Assembly: GCF_003991225.1 (NCBI RefSeq) | Contig: NZ_JTFC01000001.1 | Location: 1-53,874 of the forward strand | DNA length: 53,874 nt | Direction of reading: 5' to 3' | From: Candidatus Kurthia intestinigallinarum | GTDB taxonomy: Bacteria; Bacillota; Bacilli; Bacillales_A; Planococcaceae | In this document: one piece after another, positions 30,082-38,696 of the stretch | Layout of the letters: the number at the start of each line of letters is the position of its first letter | Numbering within the stretch: position 1 is the stretch's first letter | Translations under genes and position numbers: made by a program | The notes under the pieces: model-generated | Seen by the model: only the letters and a program-made list of their open reading frames with translations | The model's database searches: none | What the model was told of the DNA's origin: nothing

Positions 30082-31536
30082 ATGCATCAAATTACAGTAA
30101 TTGGGCTTGGCGCAGGTGATTTTGAACAACTGCCAATGGGTGTTTATAAAACGTTAAAAAATGCTCCGAAAATTTATGTTCGTACGGAAGACCATCCCGT
30201 GTTGGACGAATTAAAAGAGGAGGGCGTAACGTTCGAAAGTTTTGACCTTATTTATGAAAAACATGGCGAGTTTTTACCCGTCTATCAAGAAATCGTCGAC
30301 ACATTAAAAGGCTATGCGGAACATGATGATGTAATCTATGCAGTGCCAGGACACCCACTTGTAGCTGAAATGACTGTGGAGCTATTAATTGAAGAAGAAA
30401 AACAAGGCAATGTGAAGTTGAAAATCGAAGGCGGTCAAAGCTTTTTAGATGCCGTATTTGCAACATTGAAAATTGATCCAATCGATGGCTTCCAGCTTGT
30501 TGATGGTGCAACATTCTCGATTCACCATGTCAATATGAACAATCATTTACTAATCGCGCAAGTGTACGATCAATTTAGCGCCTCAGAAGTGAAATTAACA
30601 TTAATGGATAAATACCATGCAGAATATCCCGTAACGATTGTGACAGCGGCTGGTTCAAAACAGGAGTCAGTTATTACTGTACCTCTTTACGAGCTAGACC
30701 ACGTCGCAGAAATTAGTAATCTAACGACTGTATATGTGCCGCCTGTAACGAAGCGTGAGGATGCGCTACGCGAATGGTCAACATTCCGTGACATTATGTC
30801 AACGATGCGCGGTCCAAATGGTTGTGAGTGGGATAAAGCACAAACGCATGAGACGATGAAACGCTATATGCTTGAAGAAATGCATGAAGCACTTCAAGCG
30901 ATTGATGAGCAAGATGATGAGCATATGATTGAGGAATTTGGTGATATGCTGATGCTTGTCTTCATGCAAGCGCAAATCGGTGAAGATGCTGGTTTCTTCA
31001 ACTTAGAGGACCTATTAGCAGGGGCCGCTGAAAAAATGATGCGTCGCCATCCACATGTCTTTGGTGATACGGTTGTAAATAGTGTTGAGGACATTAATGC
31101 AAACTGGGAAAAAATCAAAAAAGAAGAGCATGAAGCAGCAGGAGCAGATGATGCACCAATTATGGACGGTGAATACCGTGCGATGTCTTCATTACAAACC
31201 GCTTACAATTACCAACGTCGCGCTGCTAAATTAGGCTTTGAATGGCCTGAAGATGAACAATACTGGTGGAACTTTGAAGAAGAGTTATCTGATTTCAAAG
31301 ATGCTGCTTTAGCGAATAACGAAAACAAAATGGATCAATACAGTAACGCCTTAATTGCCTTTGTAAACTTAGGACGTCATTATAAAATTTCTGCAGAAGA
31401 AGCTATGCTACATGCCAATGTGAAATATGCGAAACGCTTCGGTAAAATGGAAGCACGCGTAAAAGAGAGCGGCAAAGAGTGGAAAGATTTTTCAGTCGAT
31501 GAGTTACTGCAATTTTGGGCGGAAGCGAAAGGATAG
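30082..31536 (+). CDS. yabN: YabN: tetrapyrrole-methylase-like domain fused to MazG NTP pyrophosphatase
   Basis: This 484-aa fusion (B. subtilis 489) has an N-terminal SAM-dependent tetrapyrrole-methylase-like domain (about 1-215, TVIGLGAGDFEQLPMGVY, then YAVPGHPLVAEMTVE) and C-terminal MazG repeats. The active MazG unit lies near residues 235-330, with the metal-binding ExxE and ExxD pattern in MLEEMHEALQAID and IEEFGDMLMLVFM. MazG hydrolyses nucleoside triphosphates to monophosphates and pyrophosphate, a housecleaning role. The methylase half has no proven substrate. It is coupled to rqcP 5 nt downstream. Confidence 0.93.
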   Translation: MHQITVIGLGAGDFEQLPMGVYKTLKNAPKIYVRTEDHPVLDELKEEGVTFESFDLIYEKHGEFLPVYQEIVDTLKGYAEHDDVIYAVPGHPLVAEMTVELLIEEEKQGNVKLKIEGGQSFLDAVFATLKIDPIDGFQLVDGATFSIHHVNMNNHLLIAQVYDQFSASEVKLTLMDKYHAEYPVTIVTAAGSKQESVITVPLYELDHVAEISNLTTVYVPPVTKREDALREWSTFRDIMSTMRGPNGCEWDKAQTHETMKRYMLEEMHEALQAIDEQDDEHMIEEFGDMLMLVFMQAQIGEDAGFFNLEDLLAGAAEKMMRRHPHVFGDTVVNSVEDINANWEKIKKEEHEAAGADDAPIMDGEYRAMSSLQTAYNYQRRAAKLGFEWPEDEQYWWNFEEELSDFKDAALANNENKMDQYSNALIAFVNLGRHYKISAEEAMLHANVKYAKRFGKMEARVKESGKEWKDFSVDELLQFWAEAKG

Positions 31537-31541
31537 ATACG

Positions 31542-31832
31542 ATGCGTTTAGATAAATTTTTAAAAGTATCACGTTTAATTAAACGTCGTACATTAGCGAA
31601 AGAGGTTTCAGAGCAAGGACGTATTACCATCAATGACAAAGTAGCGAAACCAAGTACGAAAGTAAAAGCTGGCGATGTGCTCGCTATTCGTTTTGGTCAA
31701 AAAATCGTTACAGCTCGCATTGAAATGTTAAAAGATGTCGTACGTAAAGATGAAGCTCATTTGATGTATACAGTTTTAAGTGAAGAGAAGCTAGAAAAAG
31801 TGGAACTTCAATTTATTGATGACGAAGATTAA
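31542..31832 (+). CDS. rqcP: RqcP (YabO), S4-domain ribosome quality control factor
   Basis: This small S4/Hsp15-like RNA-binding protein acts with RqcH on stalled 50S subunits to allow alanine tailing of nascent chains. It has 96 aa. The S4 fold is visible in MRLDKFLKVSRLIKRRTLA and the ITINDKVAKPSTKVKAGD strand region (about 33-50). ATG 31542 follows GAAAGGAT. The C-terminal tail is about 10 residues longer than the B. subtilis protein and acidic. In spore formers yabP and yabQ follow; here divIC is next. Confidence 0.93.
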   Translation: MRLDKFLKVSRLIKRRTLAKEVSEQGRITINDKVAKPSTKVKAGDVLAIRFGQKIVTARIEMLKDVVRKDEAHLMYTVLSEEKLEKVELQFIDDED

Positions 31833-31837
31833 TTATA

Positions 31838-31877
31838 AGCCTGGTTGCCATTTTAGGTAACCGGGTTTATTTTTTTA
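31838..31877 (+). terminator. terminator after rqcP
   Basis: AGCCTGGTTGCC (31838-31849) pairs with GGTAACCGGGTT (31856-31867) with three G-U pairs, followed by TTATTTTTTT. Confidence 0.75.
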
Positions 31878-32013
31878 GAAATCGGGAAAAATTACAATGA
31901 TGCAGAAAAACATTTTTTCTGGAAAATTTACTATTTTTTTATAAGAAACAGGTCTAATGTTTGCCATTCGACTAAGTGTTATTTCCTGAATATAGAAATT
32001 TTAAGGATGCTAC

Positions 32014-32042
32014 TTAAAAATCGTTTAAAATTCCGATATAAT
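32014..32042 (+). promoter_or_regulatory. promoter candidate of divIC
   Basis: TTAAAA (32014-32019), 17 nt, TATAAT (32037-32042), 24 nt before the divIC start. The -10 is perfect; the -35 matches 4 of 6. Confidence 0.5.
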
Positions 32043-32066
32043 GAGTGCGAAAGAGAGGGAGTACAT

Positions 32067-32477
32067 ATGGCGAAAAGCAATCCTCAAAACAAAACGACAC
32101 AATTGCACCCGGAGTTTAACCAGCAACAACAGCGCAAAATTAATTATAAAAAAAGACAGCGTAAAGTTGCCCGCAATCGCCTTATGCTTATGTTTGGCGT
32201 CTTTTTCCTTATCATTGGTGGATTGGCGTTTACGTATCATGAACAACGCCAAGTACTAGAAGAAAAACAAAAACAAAGTCAAGCTTTAACTCAGGAGTTA
32301 AAAGACCAAAAAGAATTAAAAAAAGACCTTGAAGTAGAAATTAAACAACTGAACGATGATGACTATATTGCCCAGCTAGCAAGGGAAAAGCTATTTTTAT
32401 CTGAAAAAGGTGAGGTTCTATTCACTCTTCCAAAGAAAGATGAAAAGAAACAAAAAAATGATGAGTCGTCAAATTAG
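32067..32477 (+). CDS. divIC: cell division protein DivIC (FtsB-like)
   Basis: This bitopic division protein partners with FtsL and DivIB at the septum. It has 136 aa: a basic cytoplasmic N-terminus (about 1-42, rich in Gln, Lys and Arg), one transmembrane helix (about 44-65, LMLMFGVFFLIIGGLAFTY), then an extracellular coiled coil with leucine heptads (about 66-105) and a conserved end YIAQLAREKLFLSEKGE. ATG 32067 follows GAGAGGGAG. It sits directly after rqcP, without the usual yabP-yabQ between. Confidence 0.93.
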   Translation: MAKSNPQNKTTQLHPEFNQQQQRKINYKKRQRKVARNRLMLMFGVFFLIIGGLAFTYHEQRQVLEEKQKQSQALTQELKDQKELKKDLEVEIKQLNDDDYIAQLAREKLFLSEKGEVLFTLPKKDEKKQKNDESSN

Positions 32478-32482
32478 TGTTG

Positions 32483-32510
32483 TTGACACTGTTCTTTTGT
32501 TAGTTATAAT
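32483..32510 (+). promoter_or_regulatory. sigma-A promoter of yabR
   Basis: TTGACA (32483-32488), 16 nt, TATAAT (32505-32510). The predicted leader is about 85 nt. Confidence 0.72.
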
Positions 32511-32599
32511 AAGTAGGTAGTAGCGCGAAAAAATACGCGCAATCGATTTTATTGACTGACTTACGAGTCGCTTAAATTTTAAGGAGGAGCATTTTTTTT

Positions 32600-33046
32600 A
32601 TGTCAATCGAAGTAGGAAGCAAAGTACAAGGTAAAGTAACAGGTATTACAAATTTCGGAGCGTTCGTAGAACTTCCGGACAAATCAACAGGTCTTGTGCA
32701 TATTAGTGAAGTTGCTGATAACTATGTAAAAGATATCAACGATCACTTAAAAGTTGGTGACGTAGTTGAAGTGAAAGTAATGAACGTAGAAGCTGACGGT
32801 AAAATTGGTCTTTCTATTCGTAAAGCCAAACCAGAATCAGAACGTCAAGATCGTCCACAACGTCAAGATCGTCCGCATCGCCCACGTAACAACAATCGTG
32901 GAGGCGGTCGTCACGAAACTCGTCAACCACAAGAGAACTTTGAACAAAAAATGGCGCGCTTCATTAAAGATAGTGACGAACGTTTAGCAACATTAAAACG
33001 TGCAACTGAATCAAAACGCGGAGGTCGCGGCGCTCGCCGAGGCTAA
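32600..33046 (+). CDS. yabR: S1-domain RNA-binding protein YabR
   Basis: This 148-aa protein has one N-terminal S1 domain (about 1-72, GSKVQGKVTGITNFGAFVEL and LVHISEVADNYVKDI) and a basic, arginine- and glycine-rich C-terminal tail with a short repeat (RQDRPQRQDRPHRP near residues 81-94) and RGGRGARRG at the end. Such tails bind RNA. Related proteins (YabR, YugI, CvfD in streptococci) act as post-transcriptional regulators. The exact target is unknown. AAGGAGGAG lies 11 nt before ATG 32600, through a run of T. Confidence 0.9.
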   Translation: MSIEVGSKVQGKVTGITNFGAFVELPDKSTGLVHISEVADNYVKDINDHLKVGDVVEVKVMNVEADGKIGLSIRKAKPESERQDRPQRQDRPHRPRNNNRGGGRHETRQPQENFEQKMARFIKDSDERLATLKRATESKRGGRGARRG

Positions 33047-33085
33047 TACGTTGGAATACAGCTCAGCTATTGCATGAGTTGAGCA

Positions 33086-33117
33086 AGAGACTAGCATTTT
33101 TGCTAGTCTCTTTTTTA
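33086..33117 (+). terminator. terminator after yabR
   Basis: AGAGACTAGCA (33086-33096) pairs perfectly with TGCTAGTCTCT (33101-33111) with a 4-nt T loop and T tail. Confidence 0.93.
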
Positions 33118-33794
33118 TGAGCCATTTCAAATAATCTAGATGAAATCGCTTATGACCTCAAGAAGCGGGTTTTGGCTACGACATAATTAAAAATAAGTGT
33201 CATCTAAAGACTATTTCTTCATGAAAAAATAAGGTATTTTTAATTTTTTTGCATATCTTGTCAATGAAAATTTTTATTTACTAATTTTTTATCAAATCAT
33301 TATGATTTTTAAGAACTACACTTAGTGTAATAGAGACAGAAATCAAAAAAACGGGGCTATTTTCGCGCTCTAACGGGTGTTTTTTATGTAAAAAATCTTT
33401 GATGAACAGAATACATGTCATTTATTTAAAAAGGTACAAAATGCGTCAAGTCAACGTCGCTTAAAAAATAATTGCTGCAAAAATAGTCCGTCAGAGAATC
33501 AAAATAGGCTCAAAAATACGAAAAAGGGGATTGTATAATCCCGTTATTGTTTCAAGTTTGTATAAATTCATCGTAATTATCGCCAAAAAATGCGTAATTA
33601 TTTATGATGCTGTTCATTTCAAGCAAATGATTAGCCAATAACTAGACGTATTCGACTATAGATGACACATATTTAATTATATGTCGTATCTAAAAGACGC
33701 TTTCTAAGGTCATTGACTATTTTTTGGTATCTGTTAGTCGTTATGTTGATTGCTGCCGTATGGATTAAAATTTTAAAATCATATCGTGAAAACG
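33118..33794. other. gene-poor gap in place of spoIIE
   Basis: About 680 nt of AT-rich sequence hold no convincing gene. In B. subtilis the corresponding region carries spoIIE, yabS and yabT. Visible structure: an imperfect terminal-type inverted repeat (33197 and 33668), a related direct repeat near 33198-33217 and 33682-33704, a short hairpin ACATAT/ATATGT near 33667-33684, and a possible 36-codon hydrophobic ORF starting TTG 33713 and ending inside the tRNA terminator. Confidence 0.6.
33197..33668. repeat. imperfect terminal-type inverted repeat, 472-bp unit
   Basis: GTGTCATCTAAAGAC (33197-33211) matches the complement of the right end, GTGTCATCTATAGTC (33668-33654), at 13 of 15 positions. 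No target duplication and no transposase ORF are visible. It could be a decayed MITE or chance. Confidence 0.35.
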
Positions 33795-33833
33795 GCATAA
33801 AAAAAGAAGCACTTATCAAGTAAGTGCTTCTTT
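33795..33833 (-). terminator. terminator of the tRNA operon (leftward)
   Basis: AAAGAAGCACTTA (33803-33815) pairs perfectly with TAAGTGCTTCTTT (33821-33833). On the minus strand it is followed by a long T run. It lies 5 nt after tRNA-Glu. Confidence 0.9.
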
Positions 33834-33837
33834 AGTA

Positions 33838-33909
33838 TGACCCCTACGGGATTCGAACCCGTGTTACCGCCGTGAAAGGGCGGTGTCTTAACCGCTTGAC
33901 CAAGGGGCC
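33838..33909 (-). tRNA. tRNA-Glu (anticodon TTC)
   Basis: A 72-nt tRNA reads GGCCCCTTGGTCAAGCGGTT at the 5' end on the minus strand. The anticodon arm CCGCCCTTTCACGGCGG gives TTC, the T arm contains GGGTTCGAATCCC, and the acceptor stem closes with AGGGGTC and discriminator A. CCA is not encoded. The B. subtilis segment also has a Glu/Met tRNA pair near yabR. Confidence 0.95.
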
Positions 33910-33914
33910 GTTAT

Positions 33915-33991
33915 TGGTGGCGGCCGAGGGGATCGAACCCCCGACCTCCCGGGTATGAACCGGACGCTCTAGCCAGCTGAGCTAGGCCGCC
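33915..33991 (-). tRNA. tRNA-Met (anticodon CAT, elongator type)
   Basis: A 77-nt tRNA including encoded CCA reads GGCGGCCTAGCTCAGCTGG at the 5' end. The anticodon loop TTCATAC gives CAT, and the T arm has GGGTTCGATCCC. The 1-72 base pair and the absence of the initiator G-C anticodon stem favour elongator Met; a tRNA-Ile(CAU) cannot be excluded from sequence alone. It is the first tRNA of a two-gene leftward operon. Confidence 0.92.
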
Positions 33992-34010
33992 ATTTGCAAC
34001 AACAAAATTA

Positions 34011-34039
34011 ATATTACAAGACAACGCTTGAGACGTCAA
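34011..34039 (-). promoter_or_regulatory. sigma-A promoter of the tRNA-Met/Glu operon
   Basis: On the minus strand TTGACG (34039-34034), 17 nt, TAATAT (34016-34011), about 20 nt before tRNA-Met. Confidence 0.65.
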
Positions 34040-34208
34040 CATTTTTTTCGGAGAAATAATAAATTTTTTTCATCGGGTGCTTGTTCTTACAAATATTAGG
34101 GTAATACGAAAGTAACGAGCGACTTTAGAACCTATTGCAGCGTTTAATTAAAGGGAAGTAGCGAATGAATTTCTAATCGATGCTAAACTAATAGCGAGGT
34201 GAAATCAT

Positions 34209-35615
34209 TTGGAACTTGAAAAACAAGCGTATGACTTTATTAAACAATGTCAATTATATAAAGCACAAACGAATGTCCTCGTTGCTTGTTCAGGTGGTAT
34301 TGATTCAATGGTATTACTTGATTATCTTGTAGCACAAAAACAGCGCTTAAATTTAACTTCTGTTGCAGCAGTTCATGTGAATCATATGCTACGTGGCAAA
34401 GAATCAGATGAGGATGCAGCGTTTGTCGAAGCTTACTGTGAGGCGCGCGGTATTCAGCTTTTTCTAAAAGCGATTCCGATTCCGGCATTAGTAGCAAAAG
34501 AGCAAGGAAATGTTGAAGCGATTGCACGACGCGAGCGCTATCGCTTTTTTGAAGAAGTGATGCACAAAGAGCATTTTGCGACACTATCGCTCGCTCACCA
34601 TGCAGATGATCAAATTGAAAATGTCATCATGGCGTTAGCAAAAGGGCTGCAACAAGGTACGCAAGGGATGCCGGTTCGACGTGCGTTAGGAAACGCAGAA
34701 CTTGTGCGTCCATTTCTATCCTCAACGCGTCAGCAAATAGAGAACTATGCAGCGAAGCATCAGCTCGTCTACCGGGAAGATTCTACAAATAATAGTGATG
34801 AGTATGTACGCAATCGTCTACGTCATCATGTCGTACCATTATTACGTGCTGAAAATCCTAATATTGCAGAGGCAGTGCGCGTATTTACAGAGCAGCGTCA
34901 GCAAGATGAGGCTTATTTTCAAATGATGGCGCAGCAAGTTTACGATGAGATTGTCATACTACGTGAAAATAATTTAATAGATGTTGATGTAAAACGATTT
35001 CAACTACAGCCAGTAGCTTTACAAAGGAGAATCATTCAACTACTATTAAAATATCTTTACAAAGATAGGACGATTATACAAAGTTATACGCTTTTGAATC
35101 GTGTACTCGACATCGCTAAGTCTAATGTAGGAAATGAATTACTTACATTACCAGAAGGGTATCAGATACGTCGCAATTACGATAAGTTTGTTATCGAAAT
35201 GGCGGTCAAAACGCAAGCTGAAGCCTTTTCGGCAAATATACAGCTAAACGAATGGCTGACAGTTCCCAACCAAATGCGCGTGTGTGTACGACTTATTTCA
35301 AATGATTTGTTTGTCGAAAATGCACAGACCTATTATGCGAATCGTTCGGATTTGGGGCAATTACTCCAAATTCGTACGAAAAAGGACGGGGACCGAATGC
35401 GGCCTCTTGGCATGAGCGGCACAAAAAAGGTATCGCGCATCTTTATTGATGCCAAAATACCAGATACCGCAAGGGAAACATGGCCACTACTCGTGAACGA
35501 GCATGGAGACATACTCGCTGTCATTGGCTTACGAATGAGTACATCGTTTTCAAAAACGCGACGTGCGACGGATGATGTCGCTGTTATGATTGCGCCGACA
35601 ACTTATAATGTCTAG
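34209..35615 (+). CDS. tilS: tRNA(Ile)-lysidine synthase
   Basis: It modifies C34 of tRNA-Ile(CAU) to lysidine, which switches the codon read from AUG to AUA. It has 468 aa (B. subtilis 472). The N-type ATP pyrophosphatase loop [14 protein letters not shown] lies near residue 28. [15 protein letters not shown] and [14 protein letters not shown] (about 126-140) follow, and the C-terminal TilS domain contains [12 protein letters not shown]. The start is TTG 34209 with GAGGTG 6 nt upstream. It is followed by hpt; the TilS-Hpt pair also regulates ftsH in B. subtilis. Confidence 0.95.
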   Translation: MELEKQAYDFIKQCQLYKAQTNVLVACSGGIDSMVLLDYLVAQKQRLNLTSVAAVHVNHMLRGKESDEDAAFVEAYCEARGIQLFLKAIPIPALVAKEQGNVEAIARRERYRFFEEVMHKEHFATLSLAHHADDQIENVIMALAKGLQQGTQGMPVRRALGNAELVRPFLSSTRQQIENYAAKHQLVYREDSTNNSDEYVRNRLRHHVVPLLRAENPNIAEAVRVFTEQRQQDEAYFQMMAQQVYDEIVILRENNLIDVDVKRFQLQPVALQRRIIQLLLKYLYKDRTIIQSYTLLNRVLDIAKSNVGNELLTLPEGYQIRRNYDKFVIEMAVKTQAEAFSANIQLNEWLTVPNQMRVCVRLISNDLFVENAQTYYANRSDLGQLLQIRTKKDGDRMRPLGMSGTKKVSRIFIDAKIPDTARETWPLLVNEHGDILAVIGLRMSTSFSKTRRATDDVAVMIAPTTYNV

Positions 35616-35640
35616 AAGGACAATCAAGGAGGAACTTACA

Positions 35641-36183
35641 ATGCTTCAAAAAGATATTGAAGAAGTACTACTTTCAGAGGAACAACTTCAGGAGAAAATT
35701 GGTCAACTAGGTGCTCAATTAACAGAAGAATACCAAGATAAATTCCCGTTATTAATTGGTGTTTTAAAAGGTGCAATGCCTTTCATGACAGATTTAATGA
35801 AACGTATTGACACATATGTAGAAATCGATTTTATGGATGTTTCTAGCTACGGTAACGCAACGGTATCTTCAGGTGAAGTAAAAATCTTAAAAGATTTAAA
35901 CACAAGCGTTGAAGGTCGCGACATTGTTATTATCGAAGATATCATCGATAGTGGGTTAACACTTAGCTACTTAGTAGAGCTATTTAAACACCGTAAAGCG
36001 AAATCAATCAAAATCGTTACTTTATTAGATAAACCAACAGGCCGTAAAGTAGATTTAAAAGCAGATTACGTTGGATTTGACGTTCCAGATGCATTCGTAG
36101 TTGGCTATGGTTTAGACTATGCAGAACGTTATCGTAATCTTCCTTACATCGGTGTATTAAAAAAATCTGTTTACTCATTTTAA
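35641..36183 (+). CDS. hpt: hypoxanthine phosphoribosyltransferase
   Basis: This purine salvage enzyme converts hypoxanthine or guanine and PRPP to IMP or GMP. It has 180 aa. The PRPP motif reads [17 protein letters not shown] near residue 100, and the hood/flexible-loop region reads [10 protein letters not shown] near residue 63. ATG 35641 follows AAGGAGG; an upstream in-frame ATG at 35590 lies inside tilS. It is cotranscribed with tilS. Confidence 0.96.
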   Translation: MLQKDIEEVLLSEEQLQEKIGQLGAQLTEEYQDKFPLLIGVLKGAMPFMTDLMKRIDTYVEIDFMDVSSYGNATVSSGEVKILKDLNTSVEGRDIVIIEDIIDSGLTLSYLVELFKHRKAKSIKIVTLLDKPTGRKVDLKADYVGFDVPDAFVVGYGLDYAERYRNLPYIGVLKKSVYSF

Positions 36184-36208
36184 GTCTTAATTGCTTGTGA
36201 GAAATTTA

Positions 36209-36241
36209 TGGCGAACAATCATTTGAAAGTTCGTCATTTTT
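36209..36241 (+). terminator. terminator after hpt
   Basis: TGGCGAAC (36209-36216) pairs with GTTCGTCA (36229-36236), one G-U, then five T. Confidence 0.7.
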
Positions 36242-36516
36242 AGTGCTTTTTATTGTACGCCGAAAATTGCATATGATAAGATTTATTGTAAAGTTGAAAG
36301 TATTCCCAACTTTAGTTGTATAGGAGAATCGGGATTATCTGTATTGAAAAAACCCGATTGGACTTACAGCTGAGTATACCAACAACCGTTTGAGCTACGG
36401 GGATTGTCTACTAATAGAAATGATAGCGTAATTTATACAGGTAGGATTACGTAGGCATTGTTCGTAGGAAAAAGGTTCAATAAAGTTTTTCTGTTTACCT
36501 TGTGAGGAGGCTAGGG
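36242..36516 (+). other. ftsH upstream region
   Basis: No gene is seen. TTGTAC (36253-36258), 18 nt, TAAGAT (36277-36282) is a possible sigma-A promoter that would give a leader of about 230 nt. The leader contains a perfect inverted repeat AATCGGG (36327-36333) with CCCGATT (36353-36359) and several GTAGG repeats (36431-36470). Confidence 0.4.
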
Positions 36517-38556
36517 ATGAATCGAATATTTCGATACACCATACTTTATTTATTAATTTTCCTTGTTATTGTTGGGATTTTTGGCACATTCAATAGTGCA
36601 AACAAACCAACGAAAGAATTATCATATCACGATTTTGTGACAGCATTAGAGAACGGTAAAATTACCGAAGCTGATATTCAGCCCGATAATCTAGTGTATG
36701 TCGTTAAAGGTAAGTTAGAAGGATATGATAAAGGCGAAAGCTTCGTAGCAAACATCCCTCGTGATGACCAAGAGCTTATGAATGATATTCGAGCTGCTGC
36801 GAAAGATAACGCGTTTGACTTCAAACAAGCCCCAGAAACGAACGGCTTCGTTCAATTCTTTACGGGCATTATCCCATTCGTGATCATTTTAATTCTGTTC
36901 TTCTTCTTAATGAACCAATCTCAAGGCGGCGGTAATCGCATGATGAGCTTTGGTAAAAGCAAAGCAAAACTGTATGACGATCAGAAGAAAAAGGTTCGTT
37001 TCACAGATGTTGCTGGTGCGGATGAAGAAAAACAAGAGCTTGTTGAAGTGGTTGATTTCTTAAAAGACCATACGAAATTCGAGAAAATCGGAGCTCGTAT
37101 CCCGAAAGGTATCCTATTAGTAGGGCCTCCGGGTACTGGTAAAACATTACTTGCTCGTGCAGTTGCGGGTGAGGCTGGCGTACCATTCTTCTCGATCTCA
37201 GGTTCTGATTTCGTAGAGATGTTCGTCGGTGTTGGTGCAAGTCGTGTTCGTGATTTATTCGAGAACGCGAAAAAGAATGCACCATGTATCATCTTCATTG
37301 ATGAAATTGATGCAGTTGGTCGCCAACGTGGTGCAGGTGTTGGTGGTGGTCACGATGAACGTGAGCAAACATTAAACCAATTACTTGTTGAAATGGATGG
37401 TTTCGGTGCAAACGAAGGTATTATTATCGTCGCTGCAACAAACCGCCCAGACATTTTAGACCCTGCATTACTTCGTCCAGGACGTTTTGACCGTCAAATT
37501 ACTGTCGGTCGCCCAGACGTTAAAGGTCGTGAAGCAGTACTTAAAGTACATGCTCGCAAAAAACCTTTAGATGAAACGGTAGATTTAAAGGCTATCGCTC
37601 AACGTACACCAGGGTTCTCTGGTGCAGATTTAGAAAACTTATTAAACGAAGCAGCGCTTGTTGCGGCACGTAGTAATAAGGAAAAAATCGACATGGGCGA
37701 TATCGATGAAGCAACAGACCGCGTAATCGCGGGTGTTGCGAAAAAAGGTCGCGTTATTTCTGAAAAAGAACGTAACATTGTAGCGTACCATGAAGCAGGA
37801 CACGTTGTTGTCGGCTTAACGCTAGATGAAGCGGAAAAAGTTCATAAAGTAACAATCGTACCTCGTGGCCAAGCGGGCGGTTATGCAGTAATGCTTCCAA
37901 AAGAAGATCGTTACTTCATGACAAAACCAGAGTTACTTGATAAAGTAGCGGGCTTACTAGGTGGTCGTGCTGCAGAAGATATCACATTTGGTGAAGTTTC
38001 TACAGGCGCTCATAATGACTTTGAACGCGTAACGGGCATTATTCGCTCGATGGTGACAGAGTACGGTATGAGTGATCGTATTGGTCAATTACAATATACG
38101 AGCAAACAAGGCGGCGGCGGGAACATGTTCCTTGGCGGCGAATCAAGTGCAGCATTCTCAGACGCGATTTCAAAAGAAATTGATGAAGAAATGCAACGTA
38201 TGGTAAAAGAACAATACGCACGTACGAAAGAAATCTTAACTGAACGACGCGAACTGCTAGAACTAATCGCTCAAACACTATTAGTGGAAGAAACATTAGA
38301 TGCAGAACAAATCGAACACCTTGAAAAATACGGTAAATTACCAGAACGTACGTATAGTAGTACACATACAGTCAACTCTGAAGGCCTTTCTGCTAAAGAA
38401 AAGGAAGAAGCTTTAGAGGGTGATGTACGCGGTGGAGAAGTAGTATCTGAAGAGAAAGTATCTTTAGGGAAAAATACAGACCCAACGAAAAAAGATCTAC
38501 CTGATGAAAATGTTACTGGAAAAAATAATGACGGTATTCAAGAAGAACGAGATTAA
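36517..38556 (+). CDS. ftsH: ATP-dependent zinc metalloprotease FtsH
   Basis: This membrane-bound AAA+ protease degrades membrane and regulatory proteins. It has 679 aa (B. subtilis 637). It has two transmembrane helices (about 5-24 and 108-130) around an extracellular loop, Walker A GPPGTGKT (about 203), Walker B IIFIDEID (about 260), the second region of homology with [19 protein letters not shown], and the zinc site HEAGH (about 425). The last 65 residues form a charged, probably disordered tail longer than in B. subtilis. ATG 36517 follows GAGGAGG; the in-frame start at 36502 overlaps that site. Confidence 0.97.
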   Translation: MNRIFRYTILYLLIFLVIVGIFGTFNSANKPTKELSYHDFVTALENGKITEADIQPDNLVYVVKGKLEGYDKGESFVANIPRDDQELMNDIRAAAKDNAFDFKQAPETNGFVQFFTGIIPFVIILILFFFLMNQSQGGGNRMMSFGKSKAKLYDDQKKKVRFTDVAGADEEKQELVEVVDFLKDHTKFEKIGARIPKGILLVGPPGTGKTLLARAVAGEAGVPFFSISGSDFVEMFVGVGASRVRDLFENAKKNAPCIIFIDEIDAVGRQRGAGVGGGHDEREQTLNQLLVEMDGFGANEGIIIVAATNRPDILDPALLRPGRFDRQITVGRPDVKGREAVLKVHARKKPLDETVDLKAIAQRTPGFSGADLENLLNEAALVAARSNKEKIDMGDIDEATDRVIAGVAKKGRVISEKERNIVAYHEAGHVVVGLTLDEAEKVHKVTIVPRGQAGGYAVMLPKEDRYFMTKPELLDKVAGLLGGRAAEDITFGEVSTGAHNDFERVTGIIRSMVTEYGMSDRIGQLQYTSKQGGGGNMFLGGESSAAFSDAISKEIDEEMQRMVKEQYARTKEILTERRELLELIAQTLLVEETLDAEQIEHLEKYGKLPERTYSSTHTVNSEGLSAKEKEEALEGDVRGGEVVSEEKVSLGKNTDPTKKDLPDENVTGKNNDGIQEERD

Positions 38557-38569
38557 TTAATCCAAACAG

Positions 38570-38601
38570 GCGGCTGAGGCATTGACTTTAGCCGCTTTTT
38601 T
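38570..38601 (+). terminator. terminator after ftsH
   Basis: GCGGCT (38570-38575) pairs with AGCCGC (38590-38595), followed by seven T. coaX, which commonly follows ftsH in Bacillus, is absent. Confidence 0.7.
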
Positions 38602-38696
38602 GTTGCTTCAAACAGTTTCTTTTGTAACCAAAACAAATTATGTTATGATTCTTTCAGAACTTACGCAAGTCATTTATAGAAAAGAGGAATTTTAGC

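Noticed and set aside
33281-33421. 46-codon leftward ORF in the spoIIE gap.
   Set aside because: No ribosome binding site, low-complexity AT-rich translation, no recognisable family.
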